The position numbers and the translations under genes are program-made. 64,000 nucleotides of DNA from Marinobacter nauticus (GTDB lineage Bacteria; Pseudomonadota; Gammaproteobacteria; Pseudomonadales; Oleiphilaceae): positions 1 through 64,000 of the forward strand of contig NZ_RBJB01000004.1 of assembly GCF_003634635.1 (NCBI RefSeq), in the 5' to 3' direction. Of this stretch, positions 8,226 to 18,262 are shown in pieces; position 1 is the stretch's first letter; every line of letters begins with the position of its first letter. Below the pieces are notes generated by a model. The model was not told where the DNA came from and did no database searches. It was given only the letters and a program-made list of their open reading frames with translations.

Positions 8226-10868
8226 TCAGGCGACTGTGCCCGTGAACTTGTTTTCAGTAACCCCAAGCGTCACCTTCGTCACTGGCTCCCTGGCCGCCAG
8301 TTTTTCCAGCAGCGCCAACGACACCGGTGGCAGCAGTTCGCCTTCGATGATCGACTCCAGCATCCGCGCGCCGTTTTCACTTCTGGTGGCGCGGCTGCGA
8401 ATGGCTTCGACCAGACCGTCTTCCAGTTCCACCTCGGTGTGGTAACGAGTTTGAATCTGGTCAGCCAGGCGCTGGAGTTTGTCGCCGACGATGCGGTTGA
8501 GAGTGTCTTCACCCAGCGGCAGGTAGGGCACCACTTCCATCCGCGCGAGCAACGCCGGCTTGAAGAAGTTGGCCAGTTCCGGGTACAGGGCTTCTTCGAT
8601 CTTCTCCGGCTCTTCGGCGTGGTTGACGATGGTCTGGAAGCCGAGGTTGGAGGTCAGGAAGAAGACCACGTTCTTGCAGTCGATCAACCGGCCTTCACCG
8701 TCGGCCAGTTCGCCTTTGTCGAAAGCCTGGTAGAACAGGTTAAGCACTTCCGGGTGGGCTTTTTCGACTTCGTCGAGCAGCACCACGGAATAAGGCTTCT
8801 GGCGGATGGCTTCGGTGAGGATGCCGCCTTCTCCGAATCCGACGTAGCCTGGGGGCGAGCCGATCAGGCGGGAGACAGCGTGTTTCTCCTGGTATTCGGA
8901 CATGTTGATGGTGGTGAGGAACTGGCGGCCGCCGTAGAGCAGTTCAGCCAGTTGTACCACGGTTTCAGTTTTACCCACACCACTGGGGCCCACCAGCAGG
9001 AAGGCACCCATGGGGCGACCCGGGCGGCGCAAGTCGGCGCGGGCGGTGAGCAGGTGCTGGTGCAGGCAGTCGATGGCCGTGTCCTGGCCTTTGATATGGG
9101 CCTGCAGGTACGCAGGCAGATGGGTGATTTTTTCCAGCTCGTCGGTGGTCATGCGATTAACCGGGATGCCGGTCCAGTCAGCGATGACTTCGGCTACCTG
9201 ACGGGCGTCCACCCGGGCGTGTACCAACGGTTCGTCGGCCTGGAGTTCGGCCAGTTCCTGTTCGATGGCGGAGGCTTCGCTTTTCAGGTCCGGGCGTTCT
9301 TCGTGATCGCTCTCGGCCATCTCAACAGCAGCGTCATCGGCGGTTTCGCCCTCGACATCCTCCGCCAACAGCTGTTCACGGATCTCGACCAGTCGGGCAA
9401 CCAGTTTCCGCTGGTCGTCCCAGCTTTGTTCCAGTGCTTCAGATTCGGCGGTCAGGTCAGCAATTGTCTGCTCGAGGGCCTGTTCGCGCTCGGCATCCAC
9501 GTTCTGGCCAAGCGTGTGTTCCCGGCTCAGAAGCTCCTGTTCCATGGCCAGCTGGTGCAGTTCACTGCGCACATGGCTGAGACGGCGTGGCGGTGTACTC
9601 AGGTTCAGGCTGACCCGGGCGCAGGCGGTATCGAGAACATCGATGGCCTTGTCCGGCAGCTGGCGACCGGCCAGGTAACGGGCGGACATTTCTGCGGCGG
9701 CTTTGAGGGCGCTGTCGGCGATCAGGACCTGATGGGCTTTTTCGTAGACCGAGCGCAGGCCACGGAGGATGTGGACTGCTTCGCCCGGCGTTGGCTCGTC
9801 CAGGGCCACCGGTTGGAACCGGCGGCTGAGCGCCGGGTCTTTTTCGAAGTATTTCTTGTACTCGCGCCAGGTCGTGGCAGCAATGGTGCGCAGTTCGCCA
9901 CGGGCCAGGGCTGGCTTCAGCAGGTTGGCAGCGTCGGAGCCACCTTCGCTGTTACCCGCACCGATCAGGGTGTGAGCTTCGTCGATGAACAGGATGATCG
10001 GGGTCGCCGAACCTTTTACGGCTTCAATTACGCCCTTCAGGCGTTTTTCAAACTCGCCCTTCACCGAGGCACCAGCCTGCAGGGCACCCATGTCCAGGGT
10101 CCAGAGTTCGACGTTCTTCAGGCGGTCCGGCACGTCGCCGTTGACGATGCGCAGGGCCAGGCCCTCCACCACGGCGCTTTTGCCCACGCCAGCGTCGCCC
10201 ACCACGATGGGGTTGTTCTTGCGGCGACGGCAGAGGATATCGATCATCTGATCGATCTCGGCATCGCGACACACCACGGGGTCCAGTTTGTCTTCCCGGG
10301 CCAGCTTGGTGAAGTCGGTGGCGTAACGTTTGAGTGGGTCCATATCGGCTTCAACCGCTGGCCTGGCACCACCGCTTTCCAACAGCTGCGGACGCTCCAC
10401 GGAACCCTCGGTTACCCGATCAAACTGCTTGCGCAGCTGTTCCCGGTTGATGTCCACCAGCGGCTGCGCCACCCGGGGCATCAAGTAGCGGTCGGCGTTC
10501 ATCAGCAGGGCCAGGAACACCGCGCCGGAACGCAGTTCGGTATGGCCGAGTTCGGTCGAGGCCAGCAGCCAGGCGTCCTGCATCAATTCTACCAGCAGCG
10601 GCGAGAACGACGGATACGGTTCGGCGGTCTGAGGTTCGCCGTTCAGGCTGTCACCCACCACGGGTTGCAGTTGCTGGTGGTTGATGCCGGTGTGTTCCAG
10701 AATCTGGCGCACATCGGAGAAGGGCGTTTCCAGCAGTTTGAACAGCAGGTGCGCCGGGGTAATCTCGGCGCCCTGACGGCTGATGCACAGGGCCGCGGAG
10801 GCTTCCAGAGCCTGGCGTGAAATGTCGTTGAGGCGCCCGATCAGCGCCGGCAGTTCTACCCGAATCAC
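8226..10868 (-). CDS. clpV: Type VI secretion sheath-recycling ATPase ClpV (TssH)
   Basis: This 880-residue Clp/Hsp100 ATPase has an N-terminal Clp-N repeat domain (about 1-150), a first AAA+ domain with GDAGVGKSA, a coiled-coil middle domain rich in Glu and Leu (about 410-560), and a second AAA+ domain with GPSGVGKTE. It unfolds contracted TssB/TssC sheaths so that the subunits can be reused. I prefer the GTG at 10868, preceded by AAGGA eight bases upstream and giving the conserved [15 protein letters not shown] start. An ATG 45 bp further upstream overlaps tssL and has no ribosome site. Ten bases separate it from tssL, so the two are co-transcribed. Confidence 0.96.
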   Translation of the reverse strand: MIRVELPALIGRLNDISRQALEASAALCISRQGAEITPAHLLFKLLETPFSDVRQILEHTGINHQQLQPVVGDSLNGEPQTAEPYPSFSPLLVELMQDAWLLASTELGHTELRSGAVFLALLMNADRYLMPRVAQPLVDINREQLRKQFDRVTEGSVERPQLLESGGARPAVEADMDPLKRYATDFTKLAREDKLDPVVCRDAEIDQMIDILCRRRKNNPIVVGDAGVGKSAVVEGLALRIVNGDVPDRLKNVELWTLDMGALQAGASVKGEFEKRLKGVIEAVKGSATPIILFIDEAHTLIGAGNSEGGSDAANLLKPALARGELRTIAATTWREYKKYFEKDPALSRRFQPVALDEPTPGEAVHILRGLRSVYEKAHQVLIADSALKAAAEMSARYLAGRQLPDKAIDVLDTACARVSLNLSTPPRRLSHVRSELHQLAMEQELLSREHTLGQNVDAEREQALEQTIADLTAESEALEQSWDDQRKLVARLVEIREQLLAEDVEGETADDAAVEMAESDHEERPDLKSEASAIEQELAELQADEPLVHARVDARQVAEVIADWTGIPVNRMTTDELEKITHLPAYLQAHIKGQDTAIDCLHQHLLTARADLRRPGRPMGAFLLVGPSGVGKTETVVQLAELLYGGRQFLTTINMSEYQEKHAVSRLIGSPPGYVGFGEGGILTEAIRQKPYSVVLLDEVEKAHPEVLNLFYQAFDKGELADGEGRLIDCKNVVFFLTSNLGFQTIVNHAEEPEKIEEALYPELANFFKPALLARMEVVPYLPLGEDTLNRIVGDKLQRLADQIQTRYHTEVELEDGLVEAIRSRATRSENGARMLESIIEGELLPPVSLALLEKLAAREPVTKVTLGVTENKFTGTVA

Positions 10869-10878
10869 AGTGATGTCC

Positions 10879-11700
10879 TTATTTCGGTAGTTGTTCCAGA
10901 ACGCTGAGCACATCCCTGATGCGTTCGTTCAGCGCCATGTTATAGAGCGAATAGATCCCGGCCATGGCCGCCACAAACAGACCACCAATACCCCACAAGG
11001 GCAGGCCGCTGCGCAGTCGGTTGCGGGCCGGCATCAGGTTTTCCGTGGCATCGGCCAGCGGCCGGTTGTCGCGGTCGCCACGCAGTTCGCGAAGCTGGTC
11101 ATAGAGGCCACGAACCACCTGTTCGTATTCGTCCCGCCCGTTTTCCATGACCTTGTAGCGACCCTCAAAACCCAGACACAGGCACAGATAGATGAACTCG
11201 AGCATGTCCCGGTAACGAGTCGGCTCTTTTTCCATGCGGGCCAGGATGGCAAATACCTTTTCGCCACCCCAGGTTTCGTTATGGAATCGGCTGAGCAGCG
11301 AATGCTGAGACCAGACGCTGTGGGCGCCCCAGTCGGTACCCAGCACAGCCTCGTCGATGAAGGCGCAAAGCACGTAGCGGTAGGCCACCACCGTGGGGCG
11401 CTCATAGCCCTGCTCCACCAGTTCCCGGTCAACGGCGGCGACTTCGTCCACTACCTGCTGGTACAGGGTTTCCACCTCGCGGAAATCCGCCAGTCGCCGC
11501 ACCCGAATAACCAGTCCCAGCAGCGGGGTGGCGGCGTCAATCAGCCGGTTGTCTTCCAGGCCACGAAGCTGGAAGCTGCTGTCATCGGATTCAACCGGCG
11601 ACTGTCCGGTGCCGCTATCGGCAAACAAAAGGTCGCTGAATGCACGATCACCCGAATCCCTGGTGTTGTCTGGTCTGTCCATTACCGGTGCATCTGCCAT
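10879..11700 (-). CDS. tssL: Type VI secretion inner-membrane protein TssL (DotU/IcmH)
   Basis: This 273-residue DotU-family protein has a cytoplasmic helical domain (about 45-225, with YVLCAFIDEAVLGTDWG and LEFIYLCLCLGFEGRY) and a single C-terminal membrane anchor near residues 237-257 (LPLWGIGGLFVAAMAGIYSL). There is no fused OmpA-like peptidoglycan-binding domain, so cell-wall anchoring must come from another protein. TssL bridges TssM to the baseplate. The first 45 residues are acidic and look disordered. It starts three bases after the tssK stop, with CAGGAG inside the end of tssK serving as ribosome site. Confidence 0.95.
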   Translation of the reverse strand: MADAPVMDRPDNTRDSGDRAFSDLLFADSGTGQSPVESDDSSFQLRGLEDNRLIDAATPLLGLVIRVRRLADFREVETLYQQVVDEVAAVDRELVEQGYERPTVVAYRYVLCAFIDEAVLGTDWGAHSVWSQHSLLSRFHNETWGGEKVFAILARMEKEPTRYRDMLEFIYLCLCLGFEGRYKVMENGRDEYEQVVRGLYDQLRELRGDRDNRPLADATENLMPARNRLRSGLPLWGIGGLFVAAMAGIYSLYNMALNERIRDVLSVLEQLPK

Positions 11701-11703
11701 GAT

Positions 11704-13038
11704 TTAGCTCCTGATTGCCCAGAATTGCATCTCCAGCCCCGGGAAGCTGCCCGCCACGTGGAAGGCAAATCCACTGGCGTTGTCCAGCATCTGCCAGGCC
11801 TGGCTTTGATCGTCCAATCGGAAATACACAAAGCCGGCGTGGTAGGGCAACTGACGCGGGGCCACCGGAAGTGCCGACAGTGGGATGCCCGGCAGCTGGA
11901 GGCTGATGAGATCCCGAATCTTCTCCACAGAGGCCACCTTGCATTGTTGAACAAACTGTTTGCGCAGGTCGTCCAGTGGCATGTCGGCTTTGACCGCCAG
12001 AATGAACTCGGCGTCGTTCATCAACTGGCCATCCTGAACCGGCGCGACGGTGAGTCCGTACTGGCGCTGCTGCAGGGCAATCGACAGCGCCCGGGGTTCC
12101 AGGACCGTGCTCAACGCCTGCCGCAGAATCTGCATCAGTGGGCTGAAACAGCCTTCCGGCAGATCGTGGTCGTAAGGGGTGAATTCCCTTGGCAAACGGC
12201 TTTCATCGGTAAAGGTGACCAGCTCGCCGCACAGCTCCAGAAGCGCTTCGTACAAACGCTCCGGGTGCAGCTGACGCAGCCGTGCCAGGTGCATGAAACG
12301 CGGGTGAGCCCGGTTCAGCATCTGCAGCAGCATGAAATCCGACACATCGGCGACACCACCCTGACCGGGCGCGCCCACCCGTTCGGCAATGTTGCGGGCC
12401 CGTTCCTGCATCAAACCCGCCATTTCGCCGACAAAGCGCTGAAGCCTTGGCGCCGAGCGCACACTGAGCATGGTCGGCAGGAAGTTCGGGTCCATCACCA
12501 GGCTGCCATCGGGACGTTTTTCCAGAATCCGGCCAATGGCCAGTGCCGCATAGGCACTGCGATCTTCCCGCTCCAGCATCAGGCGCGGAGCCACCCGCCC
12601 CACGTCGATGGTGTGAGCATCGCCGTCGATGGAATGCAGATCTCGCACTTCCACCGGCTGCGCCTGGAACCGGCCGGCCACGGGCGCTTCCGGCCATTCG
12701 ACTTCGGCCAGGCTATCGCTGCCCAGAGGTAAAGCCAGATAGACCACCTGATTGGCCACCGAGGCATCGGTGATCTCCAGCGGCTCCGGCATCACATCGT
12801 CCTGAGGCAGGTTGAACCGCGTTCCGTCCGGAAACAGTCCGGAGGCCCGCACCAGTCCGACCCGACCAAAGCTCAGGTATTCGGCATTGAGCTCCAGATC
12901 ACTGAACCCGAACAGGTAGTCCGAGACGGCCAGAGCCCGCTCGTTAATCTGGTGTTCCAGATAGCGTTGCTGTTGCTGGAAGTGCTGGGGTTTGATGAAC
13001 AGCCCATCACTCCAGACCACTCGATTCGTGACTGCCAT
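11704..13038 (-). CDS. tssK: Type VI secretion baseplate protein TssK
   Basis: This 444-residue protein is full length for TssK. It begins with the family signature VVWSDGLFIKPQHFQQQQRY. TssK connects the baseplate to the TssJLM membrane complex through trimers that bind TssL and TssM. The start codon overlaps the tssJ stop as TAATG (13036-13040), which argues for translational coupling. It is flanked by tssJ and tssL as in most T6SS loci. Confidence 0.96.
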   Translation of the reverse strand: MAVTNRVVWSDGLFIKPQHFQQQQRYLEHQINERALAVSDYLFGFSDLELNAEYLSFGRVGLVRASGLFPDGTRFNLPQDDVMPEPLEITDASVANQVVYLALPLGSDSLAEVEWPEAPVAGRFQAQPVEVRDLHSIDGDAHTIDVGRVAPRLMLEREDRSAYAALAIGRILEKRPDGSLVMDPNFLPTMLSVRSAPRLQRFVGEMAGLMQERARNIAERVGAPGQGGVADVSDFMLLQMLNRAHPRFMHLARLRQLHPERLYEALLELCGELVTFTDESRLPREFTPYDHDLPEGCFSPLMQILRQALSTVLEPRALSIALQQRQYGLTVAPVQDGQLMNDAEFILAVKADMPLDDLRKQFVQQCKVASVEKIRDLISLQLPGIPLSALPVAPRQLPYHAGFVYFRLDDQSQAWQMLDNASGFAFHVAGSFPGLEMQFWAIRS

Positions 13039-13571
13039 TAGCTTTCATCCGACCGTCTGAGTTGCACTTCACGTTCGCGCAGGTTCACCAGCAGGTGATA
13101 CCGTCCGCCAATCGGGTCGACCTTCACCACTTTTTTCCACTGGGACAGGTTCGGGTAGGCGTAAAAGGCAATCACAGCGATGTAGCGGGTATCGGTACTG
13201 ACCTCAAACGGCTCGACAAATTTGAACTGGCCGGGCACGAGGCTGTAATCGCTATGGTCCACGTAGTTCTGGCCCAGAGAGTCCTCCAGGTCGTTCAACA
13301 GCTGGTCGAAATCGCCGGCCATCAGCAGCGAGCTGTCCCGCAGTTCAATCACCTGAAACGCAATGGGGGTGGGTGCCAGGGATTCATTCGGGTTCACGTT
13401 CGGTTCCGCCAGCATGGTCAGATCCACCCGGCTGGGCAGATCTTCCGGGTAACCCACGGGAATATCGGGATCCCAAAGCACCTTGGCGGTCTTTGTCACC
13501 GCGTTGTAGGGGGTGCTACACCCCGCCAGAATCAAAGCAACAACCAGCAAGCTCCATTTGCAGTACTTCAC
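13038..13571 (-). CDS. tssJ: Type VI secretion outer-membrane lipoprotein TssJ
   Basis: This 177-residue lipoprotein has signal peptide MKYCKWSLLVVALILAGC with a clean lipobox LAGC, so Cys18 would be lipidated. The mature beta-sandwich is typical for TssJ (VasD). It anchors TssM to the outer membrane. The start codon is GTG at 13571 and overlaps the tagH stop by four bases, indicating coupling. Ser19 after the lipidated Cys predicts sorting to the outer membrane rather than retention. Confidence 0.94.
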   Translation of the reverse strand: MKYCKWSLLVVALILAGCSTPYNAVTKTAKVLWDPDIPVGYPEDLPSRVDLTMLAEPNVNPNESLAPTPIAFQVIELRDSSLLMAGDFDQLLNDLEDSLGQNYVDHSDYSLVPGQFKFVEPFEVSTDTRYIAVIAFYAYPNLSQWKKVVKVDPIGGRYHLLVNLREREVQLRRSDES

Positions 13572-14878
13572 AACAGTTTCTCCCTCTGTAATTGGCGCAA
13601 GTGTTGGTCGTAAGCCTGGTCGAACACTTCCTGGAACAGGCGTTCGAAACCCTGCTGACGACTGGATTTCAGTTCACGGTAATAGTGTTGGTACATATCC
13701 CAGGCCCAGCGGCCCTCGTCTTCGTTGTCCTGCAAACCACGGCGATAGCCGTGAAACCGGCGCAACAAGGCTTCCGGTGAGAAGGCGTGCAGAATGGCTT
13801 CCAGCGCCTCGCGAATGGCTTCCCGGGTGGCCTGCTGGTGGTGATTCAGGCTTTCCAGACTCTCACGGACAGCGGCGGGGGCCGACAGATGCACCGGGCT
13901 GCGCTGGGCGGCAAACAGGGTCTGAATGGTGTCCGGATAGTCGTTGGCCAGCCGCAGCGGGTTGTCCTCAATGGGCTGCAAGCGGGTGCGCAGCGCCTGG
14001 TGACGGCTGTCTTCGCCCTGATGCAGCGCCAGTAATCCTTCCACCGTTGCCTTCAGGGTCTGGCCGGCTTCCTCCAGAAACAGCCGCATTTCGTCGCTGT
14101 CGGCAAAATCAATATCCGCATCCAGCCCCCGGAGCAGTGGTGCACCACTGATGTGCTGGCGGCTGACCTCCTGCATGTTTCGTGTCGTTTCGGACATTCC
14201 CTGTCGTTCCTTATGCTCGCGTTGTGGGGTGACCGGCAGGCCCATGGCCACATCCCGGTTCTCCCGGTACTCATCGCTAACCTCAGCCGAACGGGCAAAC
14301 CAGGCCTGGTCGCTGGCCAGCAGCTCGGGAGCCTCCTCGTCCGGGCGCGCCGGTTTTTGCTGCCAGGGCGCCAGCGGATCACAGCTGACCGGATCGCCGG
14401 CTGCCGGCTGCAAGCCCTCCAGAGGCTCGCGACCTTCAGGCCGGCTCTGTTCGTTGGCGGCATGCCGTAAACCACTCTCGGGCGCATCCACCAGGCCGTG
14501 ATCTTCGCGTGCGTCGTGGTCGGTTTCACCGACAGCCGCCGGTGCGCCGGAGAGCTCGGCCCGTATCTGGTAGCGGCCAATGGTCACGGTGTCGCCGTGG
14601 CTCAGCCGGGCACGACGGCCCCGCCCCACAGGCTGACTGCTGCTGTTGATGTAGGTCCGGCCACTGCGATCAATCAGGCAGAAGCCACCGTCCAGGTAAC
14701 GCACCTCGGCATGGCCGGCGACAGCGCCGGTACGGTGAGGCGAAAGCTGCCAGCTGTCGCTGGCCGCGGTGCCGATGGAACCGCCACGGGTTCCGAAGCT
14801 ATGTTCAATGCTGGCGCCACCACCGGTTTCCGTCGGGTTGGTGATCACTAATGTCAGTTCTGCTGCTTGTTGTGCCAC
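13568..14878 (-). CDS. tagH: T6SS-associated FHA-domain protein TagH (VasC)
   Basis: This 436-residue protein has an N-terminal FHA domain (about residues 20-108, with GGSIG, AGHAEV and the IDRSGRTYIN core). A proline- and acid-rich linker (about 110-240) follows, then the conserved C-terminal TagH/VasC helical domain beginning LLRGLDADIDFADSDE. FHA domains bind phosphothreonine, and in some T6SS they act with the PpkA kinase. No ppkA or pppA gene is present in the window, so any phosphorylation input would come from elsewhere, or the domain acts without it as in the Vibrio-type loci. It lies 17 bp after tssG and overlaps tssJ. Confidence 0.9.
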   Translation of the reverse strand: MAQQAAELTLVITNPTETGGGASIEHSFGTRGGSIGTAASDSWQLSPHRTGAVAGHAEVRYLDGGFCLIDRSGRTYINSSSQPVGRGRRARLSHGDTVTIGRYQIRAELSGAPAAVGETDHDAREDHGLVDAPESGLRHAANEQSRPEGREPLEGLQPAAGDPVSCDPLAPWQQKPARPDEEAPELLASDQAWFARSAEVSDEYRENRDVAMGLPVTPQREHKERQGMSETTRNMQEVSRQHISGAPLLRGLDADIDFADSDEMRLFLEEAGQTLKATVEGLLALHQGEDSRHQALRTRLQPIEDNPLRLANDYPDTIQTLFAAQRSPVHLSAPAAVRESLESLNHHQQATREAIREALEAILHAFSPEALLRRFHGYRRGLQDNEDEGRWAWDMYQHYYRELKSSRQQGFERLFQEVFDQAYDQHLRQLQREKLL

Positions 14879-14895
14879 GTCTCCGGCTCCCTGCC

Positions 14896-15912
14896 CTAAC
14901 GTCTGATCTGTATCCGCACCGCCGGACGCTCACGGGCCCGGTCCGGTGTTACGAAGGAATTCCAGCCCAGGCGAACATCCTCGCCCAGTTGCATGGGGCG
15001 AATATCCTTGGGCCGCATTTGCAGCTCCAGGTCATAGGCCAGTTGCTCCCGGGTAGCGAACTCCACCAGTTTGACCAGGCGCTGGTGATCCCGGCCATTG
15101 GGCAGAAAATCCGCAAACCGCTGCCGGGTCAGATTGCGCAGCCGGAGAATGAACTTGCCGCTGCGATCCCGGATGCGCGAACCCACCAGCGTGTCTTCGC
15201 CCAGGGTGGCGTTGGCCCTGCCCAGCGAGGTTTGCTGATCCCGGGCGATGTCCACTTTGCGCAGTACCCACTGTTCGATGCTGACGTCGTCCAGGTCAAA
15301 ACAGTGGCCGATGATGCCGCTGACCACTTCCGGTGACCGGCTCCGGCCCGCCATCAAGCCGGCATAGGCCAGCATCTTGGACCAGTTCACCGGTGTCGCT
15401 TCCCGCAGCCGACTGTCGCCCAAACCGGTCAGGGCAAACACCAGCTCCGAAAAACCGTCGCTGGCCCCGGGCTGAAAGCGGATGTAATACCGGTATTTGC
15501 GCCAGGCCCGATGGAAGAGGGTCACCAGCCGGTGATTAAAAAAATCCAGAAAATGCCGACGAACACCGAGATTCTGCCCCGCTTCCCAGGCCAGATCTTC
15601 CAGGTAGTAACCGGGCAGTGGCGACTGGGAGCCGTGAAGCCCCAGGAAGCTGACTTCCATCTGATAGGGGGCGTGCTCATGCTCCGGCGACAGCGCCGAC
15701 ACCACGTCACTGCCGGGAAACCCCAGGCCGGCCGAGGCCGAGAACCGGATGCGTTCCTGGCGGGGCTGATCGTGACCGCCACGCTCCAGGTCGTCTCCAT
15801 GGTGCCGGTGAATCAGATCCACCAGCTGAAAAAAACTGTATCGCCGCGCGTTGCCGAGAACGGGTTCCAGCCCGGCTACATCAGCGGCTGCTGACCTTGC
15901 TGTAACGTCCAT
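14896..15912 (-). CDS. tssG: Type VI secretion baseplate protein TssG
   Basis: This 338-residue protein contains the TssG signatures FFQLVDLIHR near the N-terminus, ASAGLGFPGSDV, and SFLGLHGSQSPLPGYYLEDL in the middle. TssG forms the baseplate wedge with TssF and TssE. The N-terminus overlaps the 3' end of tssF by 37 bp, a common arrangement for this pair. The length is normal and no frameshift is visible. Confidence 0.95.
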   Translation of the reverse strand: MDVTARSAAADVAGLEPVLGNARRYSFFQLVDLIHRHHGDDLERGGHDQPRQERIRFSASAGLGFPGSDVVSALSPEHEHAPYQMEVSFLGLHGSQSPLPGYYLEDLAWEAGQNLGVRRHFLDFFNHRLVTLFHRAWRKYRYYIRFQPGASDGFSELVFALTGLGDSRLREATPVNWSKMLAYAGLMAGRSRSPEVVSGIIGHCFDLDDVSIEQWVLRKVDIARDQQTSLGRANATLGEDTLVGSRIRDRSGKFILRLRNLTRQRFADFLPNGRDHQRLVKLVEFATREQLAYDLELQMRPKDIRPMQLGEDVRLGWNSFVTPDRARERPAVRIQIRR

Positions 15913-17648
15913 GTATACCGTTCCTGATTGTCTGTATTCACCACTTCCAGTTGGTGAAAAGCATTGATACTCGCGTAAAGCGCAAAAAACTGACTCAACA
16001 CCGTGCCGAACAGGTAGAGGTCACCTTCACTGGCAAACCCATGCTGATCCAGCTGCAGCTCTGAGCGGATACCGCGCACTGGCAGCCCGCGAATCATGCG
16101 GTCAACCGGCTTGGTGGTGATGCCCGTGATACCGGCCAGCCGCTTCTGGGACACCCGCTCAGCCTGTCGGTCGACGAGGGCCCGGAAGTCATACACTCGC
16201 AGCACGGTGCGCAGGGCATCCACATCCAGCATCGACAGGTAGTTCAATGACAGGTTGGATATCAGCGTCCACAACAGGCTGCCATCCAGGGTAGGCCGCA
16301 GGGTCGCCGTCGGGCGCGTGATATTGCTGAATGCGGCAAAGGCCGGTGTACTCTCGGTGGCCATGCACACTTCCCCGACGGCCAGTTGTTGTGGCAACTG
16401 GCGATTGGTGCACGTGAGCGTGAGCGAGACCGCTTCCTGACGATTCAGACATTCGGTTTCATCACCACGAACAAAGGAAATGTAGTGATCAAAACCATCC
16501 CCACGCACGCTCTCCCGGGTACGTACCCGGTAGTACAGGGCGGTGCGGCCCCGATCCCGCTCCACTTCATGCTGGAAACTCTCAAACGCCGTGTAGATGC
16601 GCGGCTCGCCTCTACCGGAACGACCTTCCAGCCAGCCCTCAACCTGCTCGATACTGAACACCTCGTAGTGTTCCGGGCAGCGGCTGGAGGGTGAAATACG
16701 GTATTCAGTCTGGCGACCGTTCAGGTCTACCGGCTCGCCTTCGTGGCTGAACAGATTAACCGCGGGGGTGCAGTACAACTGCATGGAGTCGCGGGTTACC
16801 CGGGTGTCCGGGGGCAAAATGCGGCTGAAGTGGAAACGCAGACTGATCTCATCAGCCTGCACCGCTGGCAACCGGGATTTCAGGCCGGTGATGTCAACAA
16901 ACCGGAAGGCCTCCGGAAAACTCAGGTACTCCTGGATAATCCGGTAGCCGGCATAAGCATTCTTGGGATAAGGCAGGATCGCCTCGTCTGCCGCAAAGCC
17001 AACCGGCTGCAACAGGGATGAAGGCAGACTGACCACACGGTCGCTCACCACCAGCTCCATACGGCTGAGGTAATGGTTTAACCACAGATACAGGGTCTCT
17101 GCCGTGTGGTTGTCGCCCCCCAGGTAAAAACGCAGATTTTCCAGGCCAATGCCATTCAGTGGCTGGTCCGTATGCAGGGCCAGGTCTACGGTCACGGAGG
17201 AAACCTCCCGTGAGTGCTCGGCATTGGCATCGGCCACACTGATCGGAAAAATATCCACCGACCGGCAGGTGCGGAACCGGCATTGGGTCTGGCGGCTGGC
17301 GTCGCCCAGGGGGCGGCTCTTGATCTCGGTATGACGATCAACAACCTGACGTTCACTGATGGCATGCAGCTGTGGATCAAAGCGCATGATGGTGCAGCTG
17401 GGCACTGGCCGCAGATAATTGGGCCAGAGCATGTTCAGCAGCGAATGAGTCAGCTCCGGAAACTCGTCCTCAACTTTTTCCCGCAGTTTGCCGGTCAGGA
17501 AGGCGAAGCCTTCCAGCAGCCGTTCTACGTCCGGGTCGGTGCTCTGTTCGGATAGAAAGCGGGTGAGCTGCGGGTGGGCTTCGGCAAATTCCCTGCCTTG
17601 CAACCGCAGAAAGCTCAACTCATCCCTGTAAAAGCGATTTAACTTCAT
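15876..17648 (-). CDS. tssF: Type VI secretion baseplate protein TssF
   Basis: This 590-residue protein begins MKLNRFYRDELSFLRLQGRE and contains EDEFPELTHSLLNMLWPNYL, both classic TssF motifs. I placed the start at the ATG at 17648. The frame continues upstream to 17744, but those residues would be encoded by the palindromic repeat and have no family counterpart. The 173-bp gap to tssE is mostly occupied by the repeat, so this half of the operon may be expressed differently from tssB-C-E. Confidence 0.95.
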   Translation of the reverse strand: MKLNRFYRDELSFLRLQGREFAEAHPQLTRFLSEQSTDPDVERLLEGFAFLTGKLREKVEDEFPELTHSLLNMLWPNYLRPVPSCTIMRFDPQLHAISERQVVDRHTEIKSRPLGDASRQTQCRFRTCRSVDIFPISVADANAEHSREVSSVTVDLALHTDQPLNGIGLENLRFYLGGDNHTAETLYLWLNHYLSRMELVVSDRVVSLPSSLLQPVGFAADEAILPYPKNAYAGYRIIQEYLSFPEAFRFVDITGLKSRLPAVQADEISLRFHFSRILPPDTRVTRDSMQLYCTPAVNLFSHEGEPVDLNGRQTEYRISPSSRCPEHYEVFSIEQVEGWLEGRSGRGEPRIYTAFESFQHEVERDRGRTALYYRVRTRESVRGDGFDHYISFVRGDETECLNRQEAVSLTLTCTNRQLPQQLAVGEVCMATESTPAFAAFSNITRPTATLRPTLDGSLLWTLISNLSLNYLSMLDVDALRTVLRVYDFRALVDRQAERVSQKRLAGITGITTKPVDRMIRGLPVRGIRSELQLDQHGFASEGDLYLFGTVLSQFFALYASINAFHQLEVVNTDNQERYTWTLQQGQQPLM

Positions 17649-17674
17649 CGTTACTGCACCACTAGTCTGGCCCC

Positions 17675-17789
17675 GAGCAAGGGTGTGGTTGGCCTTTCCA
17701 AAAGACGCTTCAAGCCCATCCATGGGGCGCTTGAGCTCCGCCATCCATGGCTCCGCGCACTTTTGGAAAGGCCAACCACACCCTCGCTC
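17675..17789. repeat. Palindromic intergenic repeat, copy 2 (115 bp)
   Basis: The arms at 17675-17704 and 17760-17789 pair at 29 of 30 positions (one A/G difference). The inner end of the arm is CCTTTCCAAAAG. On the minus strand the interior contains CGGAGCCATGGATGGCGGAG, identical to copy 3. The outer arm (GGGTGTGGTTGG) differs from both other copies but is matched by its own partner arm. It lies between tssE and tssF inside the T6SS operon. Confidence 0.85.
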
Positions 17790-17821
17790 TCATCCTTGCC
17801 TGCAGAATACTACCCATGACG

Positions 17822-18259
17822 CTAGATCACGCGGTAGTACCGCTTATCATCCAAAACCAGGTCTATGGTCGTCCGATCATCGCTTCCTGCAACGTTCAGG
17901 TAGACCGTCACCTGGAACTTCAACTGCAACGGGTCCGGGCCCGGTGGCATGGCCACCACATCCACCCGCTTAACCCGCGGCTCAAACTTCTCGATGCACT
18001 GACGGATGGCCCCGCGGATCTGGATGCTCAGGTCATGAGTGCCCAGCGTGGCGTCGTTGAAATCCAGCAAGCCAAGATCCGGTGCGCTGCTGCTGTTGCC
18101 CGGGTGGGCGTTCAGCAGTCGCACCAGGTGGCGCTTGATGGATTCCACCACATGGGTGAACTCGCCCATGCTCTGGCCCGCGGGAGCGGCAGCCTGTTCA
18201 AGCCGTTCAAACAGGCTGCCGGTGTTGCGAACGCCGTCAGTGCCGGTGCCGCCAAACAC
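17822..18259 (-). CDS. tssE: Type VI secretion baseplate protein TssE (gp25-like)
   Basis: This 145-residue member of the GPW/gp25 family carries the conserved SIQIRGAIRQCIEKFEPRV block and ends in a short beta region. TssE is the gp25 counterpart that connects the baseplate to the first sheath ring. The start is GTG at 18259, three bases after the tssC stop; no ATG is available nearby. It belongs to the tssB-C-E unit upstream of repeat copy 2. Confidence 0.94.
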   Translation of the reverse strand: MFGGTGTDGVRNTGSLFERLEQAAAPAGQSMGEFTHVVESIKRHLVRLLNAHPGNSSSAPDLGLLDFNDATLGTHDLSIQIRGAIRQCIEKFEPRVKRVDVVAMPPGPDPLQLKFQVTVYLNVAGSDDRTTIDLVLDDKRYYRVI

Positions 18260-18262
18260 GGA

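Noticed and set aside
8178..10820. 880-codon open frame on the plus strand opposite clpV
   Set aside because: It is a shadow of clpV caused by high GC at third positions: no ribosome site, no recognisable domain, and the opposite strand encodes a full ClpV.
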